Shown here one piece after another: positions 59,566-64,000 of a DNA stretch of 64,000 nt. Made by a program: the position numbers and the translations under genes. Each line of letters starts with the position of its first letter. The stretch's first letter is position 1. Origin of the DNA: Proteocatella sp041738345 (lineage in GTDB: Bacteria > Bacillota > Clostridia > Peptostreptococcales > Filifactoraceae); NCBI GenBank assembly GCA_041738345.1, contig JBGSPX010000020.1, positions 1 through 64,000 on the forward strand. Direction: 5' to 3'. The notes under the pieces are model-generated. The model was not told the origin of the DNA, did no database searches, and saw only the letters and a list, made by a program, of their open reading frames with translations.

Positions 59566-60150
59566 TTATGCATAAACAAAATTTTCAGAGCTTACAGTAA
59601 GTGAATGAAGAAGTAATATAGAACAAACTAAAGACGATGCAGAAATTGCATACTTTATGTCATTTTCGCTTGAACTTTCATCTTCAACATATTTCATCAT
59701 AAAAGTATCTACTATAAACTTTAAATTAACATCATTAAAATCCACTAAATCATCATAGATTGTGTTTTCATTATTGTAATTTTTTACATCCTTATGCATA
59801 TTTTTTTCATAGAGCAGATGCTCTTTTAATTTGTCACCATACGCATCTCTATCGTGATGAGGAAGGCAGAAATAGTCACATACATAGTGAGTTATTACAC
59901 CAAGTCTATAAGAATAAAAATTTAATTTAGCAACACTTTCTGATGGATTTATTAAAGAAAGTTCCTCTATCATATGAAGTATTGCTTCAAAATTTTGATA
60001 TTTATAGTGCTTTAGATGTCTATGGTAAAGCGGTAGGTCTGGACTCATATTACCTAACTTAAACATCAATTTATTTAAAGCAAATGAAGTATTTTCTTCT
60101 ATATTAGAATAAATGAATTCAGACATTTTTTTATGGGAATAAATTAGCAT
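59566..60150 (-). CDS. Zinc-dependent phospholipase C-like protein
   Basis: 194 residues, helical. Conserved histidine/aspartate positions match the clostridial zinc phospholipase C fold: G-N-M-S-P-D-L-P-L-Y-H-R-H near residue 33-45, and G-V-I-T-H-Y-V-C-D-Y-F-C-L-P-H-H (about 84-99). No signal peptide, so probably intracellular or a non-secreted relative. GGAGGAT before ATG. Substrate unknown. Confidence 0.75.
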   Translation of the reverse strand: MLIYSHKKMSEFIYSNIEENTSFALNKLMFKLGNMSPDLPLYHRHLKHYKYQNFEAILHMIEELSLINPSESVAKLNFYSYRLGVITHYVCDYFCLPHHDRDAYGDKLKEHLLYEKNMHKDVKNYNNENTIYDDLVDFNDVNLKFIVDTFMMKYVEDESSSENDIKYAISASSLVCSILLLHSLTVSSENFVYA

Positions 60151-60295
60151 TTATTATCCTCCTTATTATCTTAACATATTTATTTTACTACAATAGAAAG
60201 TAATTTACAATAATTATTTTGAATATTTAGAGAAAGAAAATTGACACATTAATATTATAAAATCTTAATAAAATCAAACAAATTAGCGGTATAAG

Positions 60296-60324
60296 TTGAA
60301 AAAAATTATAAATTGTGATATTAT
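60296..60324 (+). promoter_or_regulatory. Promoter of rnpB
   Basis: TTGAAA (60296-60301), 17 nt, TATTAT (60319-60324) with an extended TG at 60316-60317. The start point falls at about 60331, at the 5' end of the RNase P RNA. Confidence 0.75.
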
Positions 60325-60331
60325 ATCTTAG

Positions 60332-60666
60332 TGAGTATACCGAATAGTCGCATGGTAACCCCATGAGGAAAGTCCGAGCTCCGTAGGGCAAGGGTGCTAG
60401 GTAACACCTAGTGGAGGCGACTCTAAGGAAAGTGCAACAGAGAGATACCGCCTGCTTTAGCAGGTAAGGGTGGAAAGGTGAGGTAAGAGCTTACCAGCAA
60501 TTGGGTGATCAATTGGCTATGTAAACCCCACTCGGAGCAAGACCAAGTAGGATTCAAAAAGGAGGCTGCCCGTCTCCGTCCGTAGGTAGGTCGCTTGAGC
60601 CTATTGGTGACAATAGGCCTAGATAGATGGCTATTCAAGACAGAACTCGGCTTACAGGTATACTCA
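60332..60666 (+). ncRNA. rnpB: RNase P RNA component
   Basis: The ends GAGTATACC (60333-60341) and GGTATACTC (60657-60665) form the P1 helix. The universal GAGGAAAGTCCG block is at about 60364, GAAAGTGCAACAGAGAGATACCGCC-type core near 60428-60452, and CAGAACTCGGCTTACA near the 3' end closes P4. The length of about 335 nt is normal. It is the catalytic RNA that removes tRNA 5' leaders. Confidence 0.97.
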
Positions 60667-60673
60667 ATAAATC

Positions 60674-60698
60674 ACCAATGCTAAGGCGTTGGTTTTTT
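60674..60698 (+). terminator. Terminator of rnpB
   Basis: ACCAATGC (60674-60681) pairs with GCGTTGGT (60686-60693) with one G-U, then seven T. Confidence 0.85.
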
Positions 60699-60723
60699 TG
60701 TAATTTAGATTTGGAGATTTGAT

Positions 60724-61272
60724 TTGATTAAAGAAGTTATTGTAGTTGAAGGAAAAGATGACATATCAGCAGTAAAGAAAGCTGTAGATGCTGAAATAAT
60801 AGCAACCAATGGATTTGGATTTCCTAAGAATGTTAAGGAAAGAATTATAAAAGCTAGTCAAACAAGAGGGATTATAATCCTTACTGATCCAGACTATGCA
60901 GGTGAAAAAATAAGAAAAGAAATAGTATCATTGGTTGGCAATTGCAAGCATGCCTATATTCCAAAAACTTCTGCTATAAAAGGAGATGATATAGGAGTAG
61001 AAAATGCGTCTCCAGAAGCTATTTTGGAGGCTCTTAGTAAAGCTAGATGCCAAATTGAAGAAAAAAGAACTGAATTTACTAATAAAGATCTTATTGAACA
61101 CAATTTACTTCTTGGAGAAAATTCAAGTTATAGAAGAGAGTTATTAGGTCAAATTCTTGGCATTGGTTATGCAAATGCAAAACAATTTTTATCGAGATTA
61201 AATAACTATGGGATAACTAGAGCTGAATTTATAGAAGCTTTAGATTCCGTTGATAGGGAGATATATGAGTAA
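60724..61272 (+). CDS. rnmV: Ribonuclease M5
   Basis: 182 residues, TTG start. The TOPRIM domain is seen in V-V-E-G-K-D-D-I-S-A-V, T-N-G-F-G-F and I-I-L-T-D-P-D-Y-A-G. It matures the 5S rRNA ends. Overlaps ksgA by 8 bp, the standard Firmicutes pair. Confidence 0.95.
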   Translation: MIKEVIVVEGKDDISAVKKAVDAEIIATNGFGFPKNVKERIIKASQTRGIIILTDPDYAGEKIRKEIVSLVGNCKHAYIPKTSAIKGDDIGVENASPEAILEALSKARCQIEEKRTEFTNKDLIEHNLLLGENSSYRRELLGQILGIGYANAKQFLSRLNNYGITRAEFIEALDSVDREIYE

Positions 61273-62137
61273 TTTAGCAACTCACAAGACCACAAAAGCA
61301 ATAGTAGCAAAATATGGTTTTAATTTTACTAAATCTTTGGGTCAAAATTTTTTAGTAGATGGAAACATTTTAAATAAAATAGTAGATGGAGCAGATATTG
61401 GTTCGGAAGATATTGTTTTTGAAATAGGGACAGGAATTGGAACGCTTACGTATGAATTAGCGAAGAAAGCCCAAAAAGTTGTAGCCATAGAGATAGACTC
61501 TAGGCTTATTCCTATTTTAGAAGATACTCTTTCTGAATTTGATAATGTGCATATAATAAATGAAGATATACTAAAGGTAGATCTTAAATCTGTAGTACAA
61601 AAGTATGCAGGAGATAAAAAAATAAAGGTAGTTGCAAATTTACCTTATTATATAACAACGCCAATAATAATGCGCTTTTTAGAAGAAGGTATAAATTTAG
61701 ACTCTATGGTTATAATGATACAAAAAGAAGTAGCGGATAGAATTGCAGCTAAACCTTCGACAAAAGCTTATGGAAGCCTTTCGGTAGCTATTCAATATTA
61801 TGCAGATAGTAAAATAATAGCGAAAGCCCCAAAAGGTGCTTTTGTGCCACCACCAAATGTGGATTCATCAGTGCTGAAAATATCTGTGAAACCAGAAAAA
61901 GATGTGGAACTGAAGGATGCCAATTTATTTTTTGAAGTTGTAAAGGGGTCTTTTTCAAAGCGTAGAAAAACTATAGTGAATTCACTTTCGACATATGGGG
62001 ATTTTGATAAAATGATTGTTGGAAAAGCCTTACAAATGACAGAGATTGATCCTCAAAGAAGAGGGGAAACTCTTACAATAAATGAGTTTGCAAGCTTGTC
62101 AAACATGATTCATTATTTAACAAAAAACTCTATTTAA
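61265..62137 (+). CDS. ksgA: 16S rRNA dimethyladenosine transferase
   Basis: 290 residues from ATG 61265 (AGGGAGAT upstream). L-G-Q-N-F-L at about 24, SAM motif E-I-G-T-G-I-G-T-L-T, V-A-N-L-P-Y-Y catalytic loop and F-S-K-R-R-K-T. It dimethylates A1518/A1519 of 16S rRNA. Confidence 0.96.
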   Translation: MSNLATHKTTKAIVAKYGFNFTKSLGQNFLVDGNILNKIVDGADIGSEDIVFEIGTGIGTLTYELAKKAQKVVAIEIDSRLIPILEDTLSEFDNVHIINEDILKVDLKSVVQKYAGDKKIKVVANLPYYITTPIIMRFLEEGINLDSMVIMIQKEVADRIAAKPSTKAYGSLSVAIQYYADSKIIAKAPKGAFVPPPNVDSSVLKISVKPEKDVELKDANLFFEVVKGSFSKRRKTIVNSLSTYGDFDKMIVGKALQMTEIDPQRRGETLTINEFASLSNMIHYLTKNSI

Positions 62138-62156
62138 GAGTTTGGAGGAGGCAAAG

Positions 62157-62858
62157 TTGATTAAGTTTGAAAATGTAAGTAAAGTATATGAAAAGAAAGA
62201 TAAATTTGCATTAAAAGATGTAAATATAAATATAAATTCAGGGGAATTCGTATTTTTAGTAGGAAGTTCTGGAGCTGGAAAATCTACATTTATAAAGTTA
62301 CTTCTTAGAGAAGAAATTCCTACAGAAGGAACTCTTACGGTAAACAAAAAAGATGTAGCTTCTTTATCGCCAAGAACAATTCCTAAATTCAGACGTAATA
62401 TGGGTGTAGTATTTCAAGATTTTAGACTGCTACCAAATAAAACGGTATATGAAAATATTGCTTTTGCTATGGAAATTACTCAGCAGAAGAAAAAGGATAT
62501 AAGACGAAAAGTGCCAGTAGCTCTTTCACTGGTAGGACTTAGTGATAAAGCAAAATCTTATCCTAATCAGCTTTCAGGAGGAGAACAGCAAAGAGTTGGT
62601 ATAGCTAGAGCTATAATAAATAATCCAGTAATTTTGATAGCGGATGAGCCTACAGGAAATCTAGACCCTCAAAATGCTGACGAAATAATGGAAATTCTTT
62701 TAGATATAAACAGAAGAGGGACGACCGTTATAATAGCTACTCATGCTAAAGAAATTGTGGATAAACTTCAGAAGAGAGTAATTACCCTTGATAAAGGTAT
62801 GGTTACAAGTGATGTTCAAAGGGGGAATTACACAAATGTTAAACAACTTTATGTATAG
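62157..62858 (+). CDS. ftsE: Cell division ATP-binding protein FtsE
   Basis: 233 residues from TTG 62157; GGAGGAGG lies before it, inside the longer frame. Walker A G-S-S-G-A-G-K-S-T, signature L-S-G-G-E-Q-Q-R, Walker B L-I-A-D-E-P-T-G, and F-Q-D-F-R-L-L, the FtsE Q-loop. With FtsX it controls wall hydrolases. Overlaps ftsX by 23 bp. Confidence 0.95.
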   Translation: MIKFENVSKVYEKKDKFALKDVNININSGEFVFLVGSSGAGKSTFIKLLLREEIPTEGTLTVNKKDVASLSPRTIPKFRRNMGVVFQDFRLLPNKTVYENIAFAMEITQQKKKDIRRKVPVALSLVGLSDKAKSYPNQLSGGEQQRVGIARAIINNPVILIADEPTGNLDPQNADEIMEILLDINRRGTTVIIATHAKEIVDKLQKRVITLDKGMVTSDVQRGNYTNVKQLYV

Positions 62859-63726
62859 TATAAAAGAAGGGCTAAAAGGACTTGCTAGAAATAGGTCGAT
62901 GGCAATAGCATCTGTAGCATCTGTATCGGCATCACTTTTTGTACTTGGAATAATGCTTTGCATTGTACTTAATATAAATTTTATTTCAGAGCAAACAAAA
63001 GAACAATTTAATTCAGTTCAAGTATTTTTAGAAGATAATATGACTAGCGAACAGATAGGTTCATTTAAAGTAGAATTGCAAAAAACAGACAATATAAAAA
63101 GTATAAAATATGAAAGTAAAGATCAAGCGCTTAAGAATTTAAAGGTTAGATGGGGAGAAAAAGCATACTTACTAGAAGGCATCGAAAACCCACTTCAAAA
63201 TTCATATATAGTAGAAATTGCAGATACGGAAAAAGCAGATAAGCTTGTATCGGACATATCTAAACTGAAAAACGTTGAAGATATAAGCTATTACAAAGAT
63301 ATAGTGGATCAATTGAACTATATATCGTTGACAGTAAATAAGTTTGGACTTGCACTTATGGCAATACTTACGTTTGTGTCAATATTTATAATTGCAACGA
63401 CAATAAAACTTACGCTATATGCTAGAAAAAGAGAGATTTTCATAATGAAGTATATAGGAGCTACAAACTGGTTTGTAAGATGGCCATTCATTGTAGAAGG
63501 GCTTATTTTAGGTTTCTTGGGTTCTCTAATAGCAATTGGTATAACTTATGGATTATATAGTGTAGTTTATGAGTTTCTAATTAGCAGTAGCTTACATTTT
63601 ATAAATGGATATCTTATAAGAATAGAAGATATATTAGGAACTGTATCGGCAGTATTTATTTCTATGGGTATAGGAATAGGAACGGTAGGCAGCGTTATTT
63701 CTGTTAGAAGGTATTTGGAGGTTTAA
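62836..63726 (+). CDS. ftsX: Cell division protein FtsX
   Basis: 296 residues from ATG 62836 (AAAGGGGG upstream). N-terminal helix (about 22-45), extracellular loop (50-165) that contacts the hydrolase partner, then three C-terminal helices (F-I-M-K-Y-I-G-A-T-N-W-F-V-R-W-P is the FtsX signature). Followed at once by the partner candidate. Confidence 0.95.
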   Translation: MLNNFMYSIKEGLKGLARNRSMAIASVASVSASLFVLGIMLCIVLNINFISEQTKEQFNSVQVFLEDNMTSEQIGSFKVELQKTDNIKSIKYESKDQALKNLKVRWGEKAYLLEGIENPLQNSYIVEIADTEKADKLVSDISKLKNVEDISYYKDIVDQLNYISLTVNKFGLALMAILTFVSIFIIATTIKLTLYARKREIFIMKYIGATNWFVRWPFIVEGLILGFLGSLIAIGITYGLYSVVYEFLISSSLHFINGYLIRIEDILGTVSAVFISMGIGIGTVGSVISVRRYLEV

Positions 63727-64000
63727 ATGAAAAAATCAAGAGTTCTTCTAAGTATTTTACTTACAATTTCAATTTCTACATCATCAGTTTTTGCAGCTAG
63801 TAATTTGGGCGATCAAAAAAGTAAGCTTAGTACAGTTAAAAATGAAAAAGGAAAAATTACGGCAGAGATAAAAGAAAAGAAAAAAGAAGTAAACAGCATA
63901 AATAAAAACATCTACAGTTTGGATTACAAGATAAATGAAAGTCAAGCTAAATTGGATGGTCTTCAGACTGAACTAGCTGGGCTTAATGTAAATATAAAAT
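63727..64000 (+). CDS. Secreted coiled-coil protein, probable FtsEX-controlled murein hydrolase (partial)
   Basis: The first 91 codons are seen: a signal peptide ending V-F-A-A (about 24), then Lys/Glu-rich coiled coil (residues 30-91). This matches the N-terminus of EnvC/PcsB/CwlO-type proteins that often follow ftsX in Firmicutes. The catalytic domain lies beyond the window. Confidence 0.7.
   Translation, partial: MKKSRVLLSILLTISISTSSVFAASNLGDQKSKLSTVKNEKGKITAEIKEKKKEVNSINKNIYSLDYKINESQAKLDGLQTELAGLNVNIK

Noticed and set aside
60423..60638. Open frame on the minus strand across rnpB.
   Set aside because: It lies entirely within the RNase P RNA, whose conserved core accounts for the sequence.

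Overview
The window is a low-GC, densely packed Gram-positive chromosome segment, almost certainly from an anaerobic Clostridia member. It resembles the Peptostreptococcaceae/Acetoanaerobium-Clostridioides side of the class, but that placement is an inference from gene content and no 16S gene is present. Signs are the Firmicutes order rnc - radical SAM - smc - ftsY - ylxM - ffh - rpsP - khpA - (recX) - rimM - trmD - rplS - rbgA - rnhB, a CD1247-type protein, frequent TTG/GTG starts behind strong GGAGG sites, and amino-acid-fermentation functions (indolepyruvate:ferredoxin oxidoreductase, BrnQ, a POT peptide transporter, Xaa-Pro peptidase).

Layout. 0-15.8 kb: mixed accessory and metabolic genes. 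These are a DUF1266 lipoprotein, nitroreductase, BrnQ, an orphan sensor kinase with a pentapeptide-repeat partner, a SixA-CHAD fusion, an ArsR-controlled CoA-disulfide reductase fused to rhodanese/TusA/DsrE-like domains, a POT transporter, a decayed peptidase remnant and a TIM-barrel epimerase-like protein. 15.9-34.4 kb: a housekeeping block. It carries a lone prepilin, pepQ-efp, rnc, smc, the SRP pair ftsY/ffh with ylxM, the rpsP-rplS ribosome and tRNA-modification block, rbgA, rnhB, mtaB, a HIT protein and rpsU-yqeY.

34.4-51.6 kb: a complete contractile phage-tail island without any head, terminase, portal, integrase or replication gene, i.e. an R-type tailocin resembling the diffocins of Clostridioides difficile. 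A divergent LexA/CI-like S24 repressor with an Ala-Gly cleavage site faces a consensus promoter with operators. That promoter drives a sigma-region-4-like regulator, and a repeated 18-bp element lies before both the regulator and the structural operon. The structural genes run tail terminator, sheath, tube, tail chaperone with a canonical -1 frameshift site, a short tape measure, LysM baseplate protein, hub, spike-like protein, wedge, then TWO successive baseplate-J/gpI/fibre/small-protein/terminator cassettes, followed by an M15 endolysin and two holin-type proteins. The tandem receptor-binding cassettes are the most unusual part of the window.

51.6-58.3 kb (minus strand): an operon of indolepyruvate:ferredoxin oxidoreductase (iorA-iorB) followed by eight Mrp/Mbh-type Na+/H+ antiporter subunits (E, F, G, MbhD-like, MbhE-like, B, C, D) and no hydrogenase or other redox subunits. 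58.4-64 kb: a secreted NAGPA-type glycosidase, a zinc phospholipase C-like protein, RNase P RNA (rnpB), rnmV-ksgA, ftsE-ftsX and the start of a secreted coiled-coil protein that is probably the FtsEX-controlled murein hydrolase.

All assignments were made by reading sequence motifs and gene order. No database search was run.
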